A stretch of DNA of 64,000 nucleotides from Lihuaxuella thermophila (GTDB lineage Bacteria; Bacillota; Bacilli; Thermoactinomycetales; Thermoactinomycetaceae). Positions 9,726 through 19,090 of this stretch are shown here, in pieces (the first letter of the stretch is position 1; each line of letters opens with the position of its first letter). The notes beneath the pieces were generated by a model. The model had not been told where the DNA came from, did no database searches, and saw only the letters and a program-made list of their open reading frames with translations. Made by a program: the position numbers and the translations under genes. The stretch is from positions 124,001 through 188,000 of the forward strand of contig NZ_FOCQ01000003.1 of the NCBI RefSeq assembly GCF_900110165.1, in the 5' to 3' direction.

Positions 9726-11933
9726 TTAAAGCTTTTTAATCGGTGCATATCTGGCCAACAGCTTTTTCACGCCAACCGGAGCCGGAAAGGCAATGTTCAA
9801 CTCCACCTCTTCGCCTTCGCCCTGTACTTGGACAACCGTTCCAATCCCCCACTTTTTATGCTCCGCCCGGTCCCCCACCGACCACGCCAGTTCGGTATTG
9901 GGTACCGGGCGAATCACCGTGCGCCTCGGCATCATGTCGTGAACGGCAGATTCCTTTTTCCTTCTGCCTGCCACTTCGATCAAATCGTCCGGGATTTCGC
10001 TCAGGAAGCGGGAAGGCAAATTGGAGCTGGTCATGCCGAAAAGGGTGCGCGTACGGGCCCGGGACAGATGGAGGCACTTTTCGGCCCGGGTGATGCCCAC
10101 ATAGGCAAGGCGCCGTTCCTCTTCCATCTCGGACTCGTCATCCAACGAGCGGCTGTGCGGGAAAATCCCCTCCTCCATTCCTACCAGAAACACATGCGGG
10201 AACTCCAGCCCTTTGGCGCTGTGCAGGGTCATCAAGGACACCGCGTCGTCCGGCTTGTCCTCAGCCGGCTGATCCAGCGCGTCAATATCGGAAATCAAGG
10301 CAAGATCGGTCAGAAAGGCGATCAACGACTTATCTTCACTGCGCTTTTCAAACTCTTGTGCAACCGAAATAAACTCGTCAATGTTCTCGAGGCGGCCGGC
10401 TGCCTCCAAGGTATTTTCCTTTTTCAGCTCTTCGCGGTATCCGCTTCTCGCCAGAATTTCTTCCGTCAGTTCAACCGCCGACAAATACTCTGCCATGGCG
10501 TGCATTTGTTGGATGAGCTGGACAAAATCCCGGAGCGGTCCGATCACCCGCTTGGTCAGTCCGACCTCTTCCGCCTCCAACAGAGCTTCAAATAGCGGGA
10601 TTCCCTGCTTTGCCGCATAAGCCGCAATCTTGTCCATCGTGGCCGCGCCGATGCCTCTCTTGGGAACGTTGATGATCCGCTGCAAGCTTAGATCATCATG
10701 GGGATTCACGATGAGGCGGAGATAGGCGAGCACATCTTTAATCTCTTTCCGCTCGTAGAATTTGATTCCCCCCACCACGGTGTACGGGATGTTCGCTTTT
10801 AACAGAACGTCCTCGATCACGCGGGACTGGGCGTTTGTCCGGTACAGGACAGCATAATCGCGGTAGCGATGCCCCTGCCGGTACCCCTGAACGATCGTGT
10901 CGGCCACATAATACGCCTCTTCATGCTCACTCCCCGCTTCAAAGAATTGAATGGGAACTCCTTCCTCATTTTCCGTCCACAAATCTTTCGGCTTTCTCTC
11001 CGTATTGTGGGCGATCAGGTGATTGGCCGCGGCCAGGATCTTCTTGGTGGAGCGGTAATTTTGTTCCAGCTTGATTAACTTCGCCTGCGGATAGTCGCGT
11101 TCAAAGTTGAGGATATTGCTGATATCCGCCCCCCGGAAGCGGTAAATGGACTGGTCGGAATCTCCCACAACGCAGATATTCTGGTGCCGTCCGGCCAGGA
11201 GCTTCACCAGGACGTACTGAACATGGTTGGTATCCTGGTACTCATCGACATGAATGTACTGAAACTTGCGCTGGTAATACTCCTTCACTTCCGGTACCTG
11301 TTCAAAAAGAACAACGGTTTGCATCAACAGATCGTCAAAGTCGAGCGACTCATTGGTACGCAGCTTGTGCTGGTACTTTTCATACACCTCAGCCGCCACT
11401 TCATCCAGAAAGCTCTTCGCGTGAACCTTCATTTGGTCTGGTCCCTGAAGAGCGTTTTTAGCCTGGCTGATCTTGTTTAAAATCGAGCGCGGCTCAAATT
11501 TCTTGGGATCCAGGTTTTCCTCTTTTAAAACCTGTTTGATGACTGTCAACTGATCCGAAGTGTCCAGAATCGTAAAGTTGCGCGAGTAGCCGATCCGGTC
11601 AATATCCCGTCTCAAGATGCGCACACACATGGAATGGAACGTGGAGATCCAGATCTCTTCCGCGACCGGCCCGACCAGGGAAACGATCCGGTCTTTCATT
11701 TCTCTCGCAGCTTTATTCGTAAACGTAATCGCCAGAATGTTCCAGGGGTGAATCTTCTTCTCCGCCAAGAGATAAGCAACGCGGTGGGTGAGGACACGGG
11801 TTTTGCCGCTTCCGGCCCCCGCCACGATCTGGACAGGACCCTCTGTCGTTTCCACCGCCCGCCGCTGCATCGGGTTGAGTCCTGACAACAACTGCTCACT
11901 CGAATAAATCGGTTGATTCATCACTCTGCTCAT
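9726..11933 (-). CDS. pcrA: ATP-dependent 3'-5' DNA helicase PcrA
   Basis: UvrD/Rep-type SF1A helicase, about 735 residues, for repair and clearing of RecA filaments or replication conflicts. Seen in order: Walker A GAGSGKT (about residue 40), the DExx box [27 protein letters not shown], and motif [22 protein letters not shown] with [10 protein letters not shown]-terminal Tudor-like region ([17 protein letters not shown]), a contact for RNA polymerase in this family, ends the protein. The start is between ATG 11933 and ATG 11921; the only SD (GGAGG) is 2 and 14 bases away from them, so it is ambiguous. It begins 13 bases after pcrB. Confidence 0.95.
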   Translation of the reverse strand: MSRVMNQPIYSSEQLLSGLNPMQRRAVETTEGPVQIVAGAGSGKTRVLTHRVAYLLAEKKIHPWNILAITFTNKAAREMKDRIVSLVGPVAEEIWISTFHSMCVRILRRDIDRIGYSRNFTILDTSDQLTVIKQVLKEENLDPKKFEPRSILNKISQAKNALQGPDQMKVHAKSFLDEVAAEVYEKYQHKLRTNESLDFDDLLMQTVVLFEQVPEVKEYYQRKFQYIHVDEYQDTNHVQYVLVKLLAGRHQNICVVGDSDQSIYRFRGADISNILNFERDYPQAKLIKLEQNYRSTKKILAAANHLIAHNTERKPKDLWTENEEGVPIQFFEAGSEHEEAYYVADTIVQGYRQGHRYRDYAVLYRTNAQSRVIEDVLLKANIPYTVVGGIKFYERKEIKDVLAYLRLIVNPHDDLSLQRIINVPKRGIGAATMDKIAAYAAKQGIPLFEALLEAEEVGLTKRVIGPLRDFVQLIQQMHAMAEYLSAVELTEEILARSGYREELKKENTLEAAGRLENIDEFISVAQEFEKRSEDKSLIAFLTDLALISDIDALDQPAEDKPDDAVSLMTLHSAKGLEFPHVFLVGMEEGIFPHSRSLDDESEMEEERRLAYVGITRAEKCLHLSRARTRTLFGMTSSNLPSRFLSEIPDDLIEVAGRRKKESAVHDMMPRRTVIRPVPNTELAWSVGDRAEHKKWGIGTVVQVQGEGEEVELNIAFPAPVGVKKLLARYAPIKKL

Positions 11934-11946
11934 CGCCTCCGCTTCG

Positions 11947-12654
11947 CTAACGACCCATTTTTGTCTCTTTGACCCATTTGACGGTGTCGATGGCCATTTC
12001 CACATTGGTATAGATGAGATTTCCGACGACCACCGTATCCGCCCACTCAGCCATCGTCTTCGCCTGCTCTTCCGAGCTGATGCCTCCTCCGTAAAACAGG
12101 CGCGTTTGCTTCAGCACTTTCCCGGCCGCCTTGACCAATTCAACATCGCCAAACCTGCCGCTGTACTCCACATACAAAACGGGGAACCGATACAAATGTT
12201 CGGCCAAATGGGCATACGCCGTGACATCCGCCTCTTCCAGCTCCGTTTTGCATCCTGTCAGGCGGCTCGCTTTGGAATCGGCATTTAATATCACATAGCC
12301 TTCAAATACAACATGATCCCACGGGATAAATTCCCCGTATTTCTTGATCGCTTCATGATGAGCACCATGAATCCAATAAGCATTGTCCGTATTTAAAACA
12401 GTCGGGATCAAATATCCGTCAAATCCGGGAACGACCGCCGAAATGGAAGAAATCTCCTGCACACACGTAACGGGATAATCTTTGATACGCTGGAGCAATT
12501 CCCAGGTATTCTTAAAGGTGACACCATCCGTTCCGCCTACAATAATGGCATCGGTGCCTGATTCACAAATTTTTTTCAGCGCCAAATCAGAGAGTTTCCG
12601 GTTGGGATCCAGTTTAAACAGATGTCTCCATCTTGCTGCCAGTCGATCAAGCAT
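11947..12654 (-). CDS. pcrB: heptaprenylglyceryl phosphate synthase PcrB
   Basis: TIM-barrel prenyltransferase (GGGP synthase family) that joins heptaprenyl diphosphate to sn-glycerol-1-phosphate in Bacillales. 235 residues. Visible features are [10 protein letters not shown] at the start, [28 protein letters not shown], the Tyr-containing [10 protein letters not shown], and the phosphate-binding FYGGGI and VVVGN. The ATG at 12654 has GGAGGG eight bases upstream; 22 more upstream codons are open but have no SD. First gene of the pcrB-pcrA-ligA unit. Confidence 0.93.
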   Translation of the reverse strand: MLDRLAARWRHLFKLDPNRKLSDLALKKICESGTDAIIVGGTDGVTFKNTWELLQRIKDYPVTCVQEISSISAVVPGFDGYLIPTVLNTDNAYWIHGAHHEAIKKYGEFIPWDHVVFEGYVILNADSKASRLTGCKTELEEADVTAYAHLAEHLYRFPVLYVEYSGRFGDVELVKAAGKVLKQTRLFYGGGISSEEQAKTMAEWADTVVVGNLIYTNVEMAIDTVKWVKETKMGR

Positions 12655-12693
12655 GTATGAAGTCCCTCCGACCTTAAAAAACCTATAGAATCT

Positions 12694-12721
12694 ATTATAC
12701 ACCACCGCCACGGCAACCAAA
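12694..12721 (-). promoter_or_regulatory. promoter of pcrB-pcrA-ligA
   Basis: A perfect TATAAT (12699-12694 on the minus strand) is preceded by TTTGGT/TTGGTT with 15-16 bases between, 40 bases upstream of pcrB. Confidence 0.5.
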
Positions 12722-12725
12722 AGAA

Positions 12726-12751
12726 AACCCCGCCAATCCTGTCGCGGGGTT
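12726..12751 (-). terminator. terminator of yerC
   Basis: AACCCCGC/GCGGGGTT (8 bp; 12726-12733 with 12744-12751), then TTCTTTT on the minus strand. The stem overlaps the yerC stop codon. Confidence 0.75.
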
Positions 12752-13049
12752 ACTCCCGGTCTTCAGCCAACCGGTCTAAAGCCAATTTATAGCCGTCAGT
12801 CCCGTAATGCAGACACCTCTTTACCCTGGAGATGGTAGCCGTGCTGGCTCCCGTTTCCGACTCAATCTGATTATAGGTGCATCCTTCCTGCAACATGCGG
12901 GCCACTTCCAGACGCTGGGCCAGCGATTTGATCTCACCGACCGTGCACAAATCATCGAAAAACCGGTAACACTCTTCAATCGTTTCCAATTTAAGAATCG
13001 CGGCGAAAAGTTGTTCTACTTCTTTTTTGTTCAGTTTGTCCAGTTGCAT
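12750..13049 (-). CDS. yerC: YerC/YecD family TrpR-like DNA-binding protein
   Basis: A 99-residue Trp-repressor-fold protein. It has the family hallmarks (FFDDLCTVGEIKSLAQRLEVARML and the HTH ESETGASTATISRVKRCLHYG, each a continuous run in the product). The regulated genes are not established. The ATG at 13049 has GGAGGAG upstream. It sits between yerB and pcrB as in Bacillus subtilis. Confidence 0.9.
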   Translation of the reverse strand: MQLDKLNKKEVEQLFAAILKLETIEECYRFFDDLCTVGEIKSLAQRLEVARMLQEGCTYNQIESETGASTATISRVKRCLHYGTDGYKLALDRLAEDRE

Positions 13050-13263
13050 GATTCTCTCCTCCTATGACGGAAGGAAGCCTTTTACCCTTTAAAGCATTAA
13101 TTTCGACACAGAGAAACAAAGTCCTTTTTGACCCGGGGCCCGGTACCGCCGAATGGCCTTCAATCCTTGTACGGGTTGATCCCTCAAGCGCACCCCATCT
13201 ATTTTAGCTGAAAAGGCCTCACCAAAAAAGGTTCCCCATCAGATGAAAATGTTGGTGAAGCCC

Positions 13264-14262
13264 TTACTCAAATGAGACTTTCCCCGTTTGCGGCAATACG
13301 TTCACCCAGGTTCTTCCCGGAAGCAGCGGAACCTCTTTTCCTCCGGAGAATGGCACGATCCATCCGTCACGGTATCTCCACTCCACCGGAATCGCTTTTC
13401 CCCGCTGGAAAAGGTATCCCTTTCCGGCTCCCTTCACATCCACAGACCGATGTCCGACTGAATCTATAATCTCATGTTTTGCAAACACAACCAACACATT
13501 CTGCATGGACAGGGGCTGATTCGACTCCCGGTCCACTTGGCGTTCTCCTTCAGTATAACGAATATAGGACTTACTGGCATCATCATATTGATATCCGGCT
13601 TGATACAACGGATGGTAAATCAATTGAATGCGCCCGGCATTTTTTCCTTTTTCCGCAGCCGCCCGGTCGGAAAACAGGTAGGCCGCGCGGGGAGGTAATG
13701 GTTGATATCCTTTTTCCTCCGCCGCCTTATATAATTGATTCAGATCCGTGTACAGGTTATGCGGGGGCTTCCGAAACGGGACACGCGTAAAGAAACGGCT
13801 GTCCGCATGGATTCCGTCCAGGCTGGGGAGGCCTTCCCGGCGAATCCGGGCCAAAGCTTCCGTTTCCCCTCCCGCATGCACCACAATGGATTTGGATCCT
13901 TCCGCCAGATCCAAGTAATAGTTTCTCACGCTGCGAACAGGCCCTACCGTCCCTTCCGTTCGGCTGTGATAAAAGGCAGCAAAGCGGGTAATCTCACCTT
14001 CAGCCAACATCTCTACCACGACGTCTGCCAGGCCGAGCCCTGTTTGCGGTCGCGCCGCGCGATGGTTATTCACCATCACCATCAACACCGGATGATCCGG
14101 TGCATCTGTCGCAAGTCCTGTCAGCGGTGCTCTCTTTTCCGCTTTTTCTTGACCTGGTTGATTCTGCCCGGGTTCCGTTTTTGATTTGTCAGTCAGGAAG
14201 GAACAAGCGGCAAGCGACAAAATCAACAAGCCCCACACCAACCATCCGCCTATTTTCCGCAT
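13264..14262 (-). CDS. yerB: YerB-like lipoprotein, DUF3048
   Basis: A 332-residue lipoprotein with lipobox LAAC (Cys 20) and an acidic/Gln linker. The N-terminal DUF3048 part has VMVNNHRAARPQTGLGLADVV and GPVRSVRNYYLDLA. The C-terminal DUF3048_C part has AKHEIIDSVGHRSVD and a closing VNVLPQTG. The biochemical role of the family is unknown. The ATG at 14262 has GGAGGGG upstream. It lies upstream of yerC, the conserved Bacillus order, and is separated from it by 214 bases without a recognisable gene. Confidence 0.9.
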   Translation of the reverse strand: MRKIGGWLVWGLLILSLAACSFLTDKSKTEPGQNQPGQEKAEKRAPLTGLATDAPDHPVLMVMVNNHRAARPQTGLGLADVVVEMLAEGEITRFAAFYHSRTEGTVGPVRSVRNYYLDLAEGSKSIVVHAGGETEALARIRREGLPSLDGIHADSRFFTRVPFRKPPHNLYTDLNQLYKAAEEKGYQPLPPRAAYLFSDRAAAEKGKNAGRIQLIYHPLYQAGYQYDDASKSYIRYTEGERQVDRESNQPLSMQNVLVVFAKHEIIDSVGHRSVDVKGAGKGYLFQRGKAIPVEWRYRDGWIVPFSGGKEVPLLPGRTWVNVLPQTGKVSFE

Positions 14263-14488
14263 GACAGCCCCTCCATTTCAATTCGATTGAAAAACCAACG
14301 CGAATCAGCCGTTGACAGACATGGGATATATAGAAAAAAGGTATTTTTTTACAGTATCAATATACCACGAACGGATCCTCCCCGCCAATTTGCTGGAGTT
14401 GATGCTGAACACAGCGGAAGAGGATGATCAGCCCGTCAAATATTGATACAATAACTACAATCCCCGAAGCTGAAAAGGAGGCAGCCAA

Positions 14489-14755
14489 ATGGCTTACCTT
14501 GTGCAAACCCGCGGTCTGGAAGAACATCAGCATCCTTTCTATATCATCCGTTATGTGATTCTTCAGGATGACCGGGAAGTCCTCGCAAGTGTCGCCCGTT
14601 ACGTTCATACCAACAACGGCGGAAAGGTGCAGTTTCTCGAGCCTGACATGAAAAAAATACAACAACTTCCCAACAGCATCGAACAGATCAATGAAGTGGA
14701 ACGCGTCGTCAAAGAAGAAGGATCACGGCTGGTGGAAGAGTTGAAAAACAAGTGA
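14489..14755 (+). CDS. small conserved-looking cytoplasmic protein, unknown
   Basis: An 88-residue soluble protein without Cys. The N-terminus is beta-rich (FYIIRYVILQDDREVLASVARY) and the C-terminal helix is charged (EVERVVKEEGSRLVEELKNK). No family recognised. It has a textbook ribosome site (AAAAGGAGG, seven-base spacing) and its own terminator, so I consider it real. Divergent from yerB. Confidence 0.6.
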   Translation: MAYLVQTRGLEEHQHPFYIIRYVILQDDREVLASVARYVHTNNGGKVQFLEPDMKKIQQLPNSIEQINEVERVVKEEGSRLVEELKNK

Positions 14756-14778
14756 GGTTGCGGATCGAATCATGAATT

Positions 14779-14812
14779 CCCCCCCCCGGACAGAGGGGGT
14801 GTTTTTTTTTTT
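14779..14812 (+). terminator. rho-independent terminator
   Basis: A C-rich left arm (from 14779) pairs with GGGGG (14795-14799), followed by GTG and a run of ten or more T. It closes the 88-residue gene. Confidence 0.8.
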
Positions 14813-14926
14813 GCAAACAAGAGTCGTTCAATCCTTTACACCTTCTCAACTTGCCGTTCATATTTCCGGGCTACGCTTAAGGTGAGAGAACGATTTTGCG
14901 CTTCCGCACTGAAGGAGGGAAACCGC

Positions 14927-16069
14927 TTGAAAATCGCGTTGTTTACAGATACGTTCCTTCCGCAGGTCAACGGTGTCTCTCTCACACTCGAGCGTTTGGT
15001 AACCTACCTGCATGCCAAAGGCATCTCCACTCATGTCTTTGCCCCGGAAACCTCCAAATCGGACTTTTACGCCGAATACCTCCATCGTTTTGCCAGTTTT
15101 CCTTTTTTTCTCTATCCCGAATGCAGAATCGCGATTCCCAATTTTGCTTCCGTCCGCCAAGTCCTCCTCGACTTCCAACCCGATGTGATCCATATTGCCA
15201 CCCCCTTTAATATGGGTTTGTGCGGCTTGTATTACAGCAAGAAATTTGGAATTCCTCTCATCGCTTCCCATCACACCCACTTCGATCGCTATCTTCAATA
15301 TTACCGCCTGGGTTTCCTGTCCGGCTGGATCTGGAAATACCTGCGCTGGTTCCATGCCACCTGCCATACGGTCCTGGTTCCGTCCGCTGAGACCAAACGG
15401 GAGCTCCTTCAGCGGGGTTTTCCGAGAGTCGACATATGGAGACGGGGGGTGGATGCCGATCTGTTTCACCCCGGCCAAAAACATCCCCGCTTTCGGCGCC
15501 AATACGGAATTGATGAAAATTATATTTGTCTCTATGCGGGCAGGCTTGCTCCCGAAAAAGATCTCGATATCCTGGCCGAAGTGATCAAAAACATGCCCGA
15601 ACCGCTCCGTTCACAAATCCATTGGGTGATCGTGGGAGACGGGCCGTTGCTTCCGGAACTGAAAGAAGCCGGCTTGCCGCGGACCACTTTTACCGGTTAC
15701 CTGAACGGAAAAGCGTTAGCCGAAGCCTATGCCAATGCTGATCTGTTTGTCTTTCCCTCCTCGACGGAAACGTTTGGCAATGTGGTTCTGGAGGCGCTCG
15801 CTTCTGGCACTCCGGCCATCGGTGCCCGATCCGGCGGGGTGCAGGAGATCATTCAGGACGGAATTACCGGTACTCTCTGCACACCCCGTTCCCCCCGCCG
15901 TACGATGGAAGCGATCGCGGAATTGTTGAGCAATCCAAATCTTTTGCGGCAAATGAGCCTGAATGCGCGCAAATATGCCTTGACACAATCATGGGATTCG
16001 ATATTGGATCCTGTGATCATGCATTATAAACAGGCAAGTGCCCAATCGTGGAGCGAACAATCCGCCTGA
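14927..16069 (+). CDS. GT4-family glycosyltransferase
   Basis: A 380-residue GT-B-fold retaining glycosyltransferase. The N-terminal Rossmann half starts KIALFTDTFLPQVNGVS. The C-terminal half has YAGRLAPEKDLDIL, VGDGPLLPEL and the nucleotide-sugar EX7E motif in SSTETFGNVVLEALASGTP. The closest type I know is the alpha-mannosyl/sulfoquinovosyl transferase (MgtA/SQD2-like) group, so a glycolipid or wall glycan product is plausible but not shown. TTG 14927 has GGAGG eight bases upstream, and homology begins there. Monocistronic or weakly linked to the cyclophilin gene 70 bases on. Confidence 0.85.
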   Translation: MKIALFTDTFLPQVNGVSLTLERLVTYLHAKGISTHVFAPETSKSDFYAEYLHRFASFPFFLYPECRIAIPNFASVRQVLLDFQPDVIHIATPFNMGLCGLYYSKKFGIPLIASHHTHFDRYLQYYRLGFLSGWIWKYLRWFHATCHTVLVPSAETKRELLQRGFPRVDIWRRGVDADLFHPGQKHPRFRRQYGIDENYICLYAGRLAPEKDLDILAEVIKNMPEPLRSQIHWVIVGDGPLLPELKEAGLPRTTFTGYLNGKALAEAYANADLFVFPSSTETFGNVVLEALASGTPAIGARSGGVQEIIQDGITGTLCTPRSPRRTMEAIAELLSNPNLLRQMSLNARKYALTQSWDSILDPVIMHYKQASAQSWSEQSA

Positions 16070-16139
16070 AGGATGAATCATTGAAACCCCTTGGCCAGTT
16101 GAGATAGAATAGGGAGGTATTTGAAAAGGAGGGGTAAGG

Positions 16140-16577
16140 ATGGCAGTCAAAGGAAGCATTGAGCTGGAAAACGGGGAAAAAATTTTGATCGATTTTTTTC
16201 CGGAAGCTGCGCCGGGGACGGTGAAAAACTTTCAAAAGCTGGCCAATGAAGGTTTCTATAACGGTCTGAAGTTTCACCGCGTGATCCCGGGCTTTGTCAG
16301 CCAGGGCGGTTGCCCTTACGGAACCGGCTATGGCGGCGCAGGTTATACCATTCCGTGCGAAACTGAAAATAATCCCCACAAACATATTCCAGGGGCGGTA
16401 TCGATGGCCCACGCCGGAAAAGATACCGGGTCTTCACAATTTTTCATCGTTCACGAGCCCCAACCTCACCTGGATGGAGTGCATACCGTGTTCGGACAAG
16501 TGACCCAAGGGCTGGAACACGTGAAAAACATGAAACCGGGCACAGTGATGAAAGAAGTAAAAGTGTGGGAAGAATAG
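16140..16577 (+). CDS. ppiB: cyclophilin-type peptidyl-prolyl cis-trans isomerase
   Basis: A 145-residue cytoplasmic cyclophilin that catalyses proline isomerisation in folding proteins. The core motifs are present: [13 protein letters not shown] (catalytic Arg in FHRV), [12 protein letters not shown] (Gln-Phe-Phe), and [12 protein letters not shown]. Shorter than eukaryotic cyclophilins, as normal for the Bacillales PpiB type. The ATG at 16140 has AAAAGGAGGGG upstream. Confidence 0.92.
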   Translation: MAVKGSIELENGEKILIDFFPEAAPGTVKNFQKLANEGFYNGLKFHRVIPGFVSQGGCPYGTGYGGAGYTIPCETENNPHKHIPGAVSMAHAGKDTGSSQFFIVHEPQPHLDGVHTVFGQVTQGLEHVKNMKPGTVMKEVKVWEE

Positions 16578-16582
16578 CGCAA

Positions 16583-16635
16583 CATAACAAAAGACTGCTG
16601 TGTTTCCAAACTGTGGACAGCAGTCTTTTGTTATG
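16583..16635. terminator. 19-bp perfect bidirectional terminator
   Basis: 16583-16601 pairs without mismatch with 16617-16635 around a 15-base loop. Each arm includes the A/T-rich run, so it can stop both the cyclophilin gene (+) and the amidase-like gene (-). Confidence 0.85.
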
Positions 16636-16649
16636 GTTTGCCCGCACGT

Positions 16650-17228
16650 TCATGCTCCTGTTTTTTGCTCACACCCGTAAATCCTGGCAATCCCTTCCGC
16701 GATGCAAGAGGCGTATCTATCCAAAAACTCCGGATCCGAGAGTAATTGATTTTGTTTGGAGGGCGGAATAAACAAGGAGAGGGCGATGGCAGGCATCTGG
16801 ACTTGCCGCAATTCACGAAGATGGCCTCCGATGAATTCCGTATCATTTTTTTTGCCCATATCATGAATGCCGTAATTGCGAAGAAAACAAACGATCTGAT
16901 TGTGCAGCCAGCACTGGATTCTCCTCGCTTTTAAGCCCGCGATCACACTCACATAGGAAGTAAATCCCGTAGCGGCCAGATCCGGGCAGGTATTGGTATG
17001 AATACTTATAAAGAGATCCGCCTTCTGTTCGTTGGCAAAGCGGCTTCTCTCCTCCGCACTCGCACTTCCATCCACGGAGCGTGTGATCGTTACGGAGATC
17101 CCTTCATAGTTTTGCAACTTTCTCTGGATGCGAATAGCCAGATCCAGGCAAACCTCTTTTCCGGCAAGATTCAATCCCGCCTCGCCGTAGTCCGTTTCCC
17201 CGCGCCTCGGATCCAGACAAACTAACAT
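16650..17228 (-). CDS. amidase_3-like protein with degenerate active site
   Basis: 192 residues with the fold signature of N-acetylmuramoyl-L-alanine amidase (CwlD-like: RSRFANEQKADLFISIHTN). Active members have three zinc ligands and a catalytic Glu. Here the first His (DPGHGG in the family) is Arg in DPRRGE, and the EKD Glu is Gly (LAGKEV). The Glu near the C-terminus (VExGF type) is replaced in ALSLFI. Only the ISIH His remains. It has no signal peptide, so it is probably a non-catalytic protein of unknown role; no frameshift is seen. The ATG at 17228 starts at LVCLDPRR; the SD is weak. Confidence 0.75.
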   Translation of the reverse strand: MLVCLDPRRGETDYGEAGLNLAGKEVCLDLAIRIQRKLQNYEGISVTITRSVDGSASAEERSRFANEQKADLFISIHTNTCPDLAATGFTSYVSVIAGLKARRIQCWLHNQIVCFLRNYGIHDMGKKNDTEFIGGHLRELRQVQMPAIALSLFIPPSKQNQLLSDPEFLDRYASCIAEGIARIYGCEQKTGA

Positions 17229-17404
17229 GCTCGTTTCACCTCACACTTCACCCAAACTCCACTCCCTAACCTTTCCATTACTCCATTATCCCAACTTGAA
17301 ATGTACCAAACCTGAAAATAAAGTCCAAAATCATTTTATCTCGTCAGCTCTGGTTAAAAAAGAGAAAAATGACGAACCCGGCCAAACAAAAGATACATTT
17401 TTGC

Positions 17405-17621
17405 CCGGTCATCCGGTTTTAATTCCTGCAAGTGTGACATCATTGATTTCGGATAGATGACAAGCGGGATTCAGCTCCTCGGGTTGCCACTTCCAGCCAC
17501 CTTCCGCCCGAACCCATGGATTGAATCGCGCACGACTTCAGAACCCGCTTTTTTCCGTTCAGAATATCAATGTCTCTTCCTGGTTATCCGTATAGACTGC
17601 TACTGTTGCGATGTGCTTGAT
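17405..17621 (-). pseudogene. VOC/glyoxalase-family pseudogene
   Basis: Read on the minus strand from 17621, this gives IKHIATVAVYTDNQEETLIF, the usual start of a VOC-superfamily protein. After it come a TGA where homologs have Trp (FWTEK) and single-base insertions (a T after GF, another after VVRD, another after ESR). Put back in frame, the text continues TEKSGFEVVRD, QSMGSGGRWLEVATRGAESR and LVIYPKSMMSHLQELKPDD, then stops matching. The start position holds ATC rather than ATG, eight bases after AAGGAG. So it is a recently dead, 3'-truncated gene in the otherwise empty gap 17229-17729. Confidence 0.75.
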
Positions 17622-17729
17622 CTTCGTAACTCCTTCTTGCTTCCAACCCGATTTCTTACAGATAGAAGGCTCTGAAGACATCCTTAACACTTCTTTTGGC
17701 GTTGAAACAGGTTCCAACCAATTCTCCCG

Positions 17730-18305
17730 TCACTCCAGGCTTTTCAACCTTTTCCCCGCTTCCTTTAAATCCCTTTTCAACCCTTCCCGTTTGCTTTCAT
17801 CGTGAAATACCGCCGACGGATGAAAGGTGGGCATGATTTGCAGCCCGTCCTTCTCCACCCATTTCCCTCTGATCTCTGTAATTTTCGCTTTCGGGTCGAT
17901 GACGGCCTGAACGGAAATACTCCCCAGGCAGACAAGAATCACCGGATGGACCAACTCGATTTGCCGGAGCAAAAAGGGTAGAGCTTCTTTTATCTCCGAC
18001 TTCCTAGGCGTGCGGTTTCCGGGGGGCCTCACTTTTAACACATTGGTAATATAAACCTCCCCACGGTCCATTCCCGCCTCTGCCAAATATTTATCGAGAA
18101 GCCTGCCCGCATTGCCGACAAAGGGGCGGCCTGATTCGGCCTCCTGTTCTCCGGGCGCTTCGCCGATCATCATCAGCCGGGCCCGTTCCGGGCCTTCCCC
18201 AAATACCACCTGCTCCCCTTCTGCCGGCGAAAACACGCGAAGACAAGCGGCTTTCAAAGCTTCGAGATCAGCGATTGCCTCCAGTCGGGCGATGTGGGTC
18301 GTCAC
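17730..18305 (-). CDS. family 4-like uracil-DNA glycosylase without the usual Fe-S cysteines
   Basis: 191 residues. Removes uracil from DNA. Motif 1 is GEAPGEQEAESGRPFVG and motif 2 is FHPSAVFHD. The usual RPPGNRTP segment is intact. Family 4 enzymes hold a 4Fe-4S cluster with four Cys. Here only the first (AACLRV, about residue 22) remains. The C-x2-C partner is Val, NVLKCRPPGNR is NVLKVRPPGNR, and the next Cys is Ala (KEALPFLL). The GTG start at 18305 overlaps the DUF72 stop by four bases, indicating translational coupling. Last gene of the SOS-type operon. Confidence 0.85.
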   Translation of the reverse strand: MTTHIARLEAIADLEALKAACLRVFSPAEGEQVVFGEGPERARLMMIGEAPGEQEAESGRPFVGNAGRLLDKYLAEAGMDRGEVYITNVLKVRPPGNRTPRKSEIKEALPFLLRQIELVHPVILVCLGSISVQAVIDPKAKITEIRGKWVEKDGLQIMPTFHPSAVFHDESKREGLKRDLKEAGKRLKSLE

Positions 18306-19087
18306 CGGGGAGCAGCCTCCTTTTCCAGCAATTCTTTCAGCATCCTTCCGTTGATCACCGCCTGGGCCCGGTAATGGTTATTCATGCTCACAAAGGTCTT
18401 TTCCGTCCGCCGGGCCAGCTTTAAAATATCGGGAACCCAGTCTTTCAGCTCTTTTTCCGTGTATAAGTAGTCATACCGTTCATGGGTTTCCTGATGATGC
18501 CACCATTTTTTGTAATTCCGCCCGTGAAACCGGACATAGCCGATGCGGCTGGTCGCCCGGACAACCGGCGGAACCAGTGTTTTAAACTGGGGTTCATCCA
18601 CACAGACATAGCCCAGTTCTTCTTCTTCCAACAGCTCAAAAATCCTTTCATTGATCCATTCCTCATGACGAAACTCAATGACCACGGGAATATCATCCAT
18701 CCGTTCCCTGAAGTCCTTTAAATAGTCGCGGCTTTCGTCCCTGTTGCGAAAACTGGTCGGAAACTGAGCGAGTACACACCCCAGCTTGCCGGCCTCGATC
18801 AGCGGTTTCAACGCTTCCTTAAATTCAATGAAATGCTGTTTATTTTCCTCCCGCTTATGCGTCATTCCCCGGTAGGCTTTAATGACGAATTGAAAATGTT
18901 CGGGGGTTTTTTCCTGCATGTGATACAGCATAAAGCGGTTGGGCATCCGGTAAAAGGTTGAATTGACTTCGGTAAAAGAAAATTCGCGGGCATAAAAGCC
19001 GAGCATCTCTTTTTTGTCGATATCTTCGGGGTAAAAAACCCCCCGCCAATCTTCATAACTGTATCCGGCCGTTCCGATCAGCAGCAC
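18302..19087 (-). CDS. DUF72 (YecE-family) protein
   Basis: A 261-residue TIM-barrel-like protein of the DUF72 family. It has the family start IGTAGYSYEDWRGVFYP, the FTEVNSTFYRMP motif, FVIKAYRGMTH, AQFPTSF, VIEFRHEEW, and the C-terminal FVSMNNHYRAQA. The function is unproven. Placement between a DnaE-type polymerase (3-base gap) and a uracil-DNA glycosylase (4-base overlap) ties it to DNA repair. Confidence 0.88.
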   Translation of the reverse strand: MLLIGTAGYSYEDWRGVFYPEDIDKKEMLGFYAREFSFTEVNSTFYRMPNRFMLYHMQEKTPEHFQFVIKAYRGMTHKREENKQHFIEFKEALKPLIEAGKLGCVLAQFPTSFRNRDESRDYLKDFRERMDDIPVVIEFRHEEWINERIFELLEEEELGYVCVDEPQFKTLVPPVVRATSRIGYVRFHGRNYKKWWHHQETHERYDYLYTEKELKDWVPDILKLARRTEKTFVSMNNHYRAQAVINGRMLKELLEKEAAPR

Positions 19088-19090
19088 TGT

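Noticed and set aside
13080-13232. Open minus-strand frame of about 50 codons between yerB and yerC
   Set aside because: No start codon with SD and no recognisable motif; a frame of this length can occur by chance.
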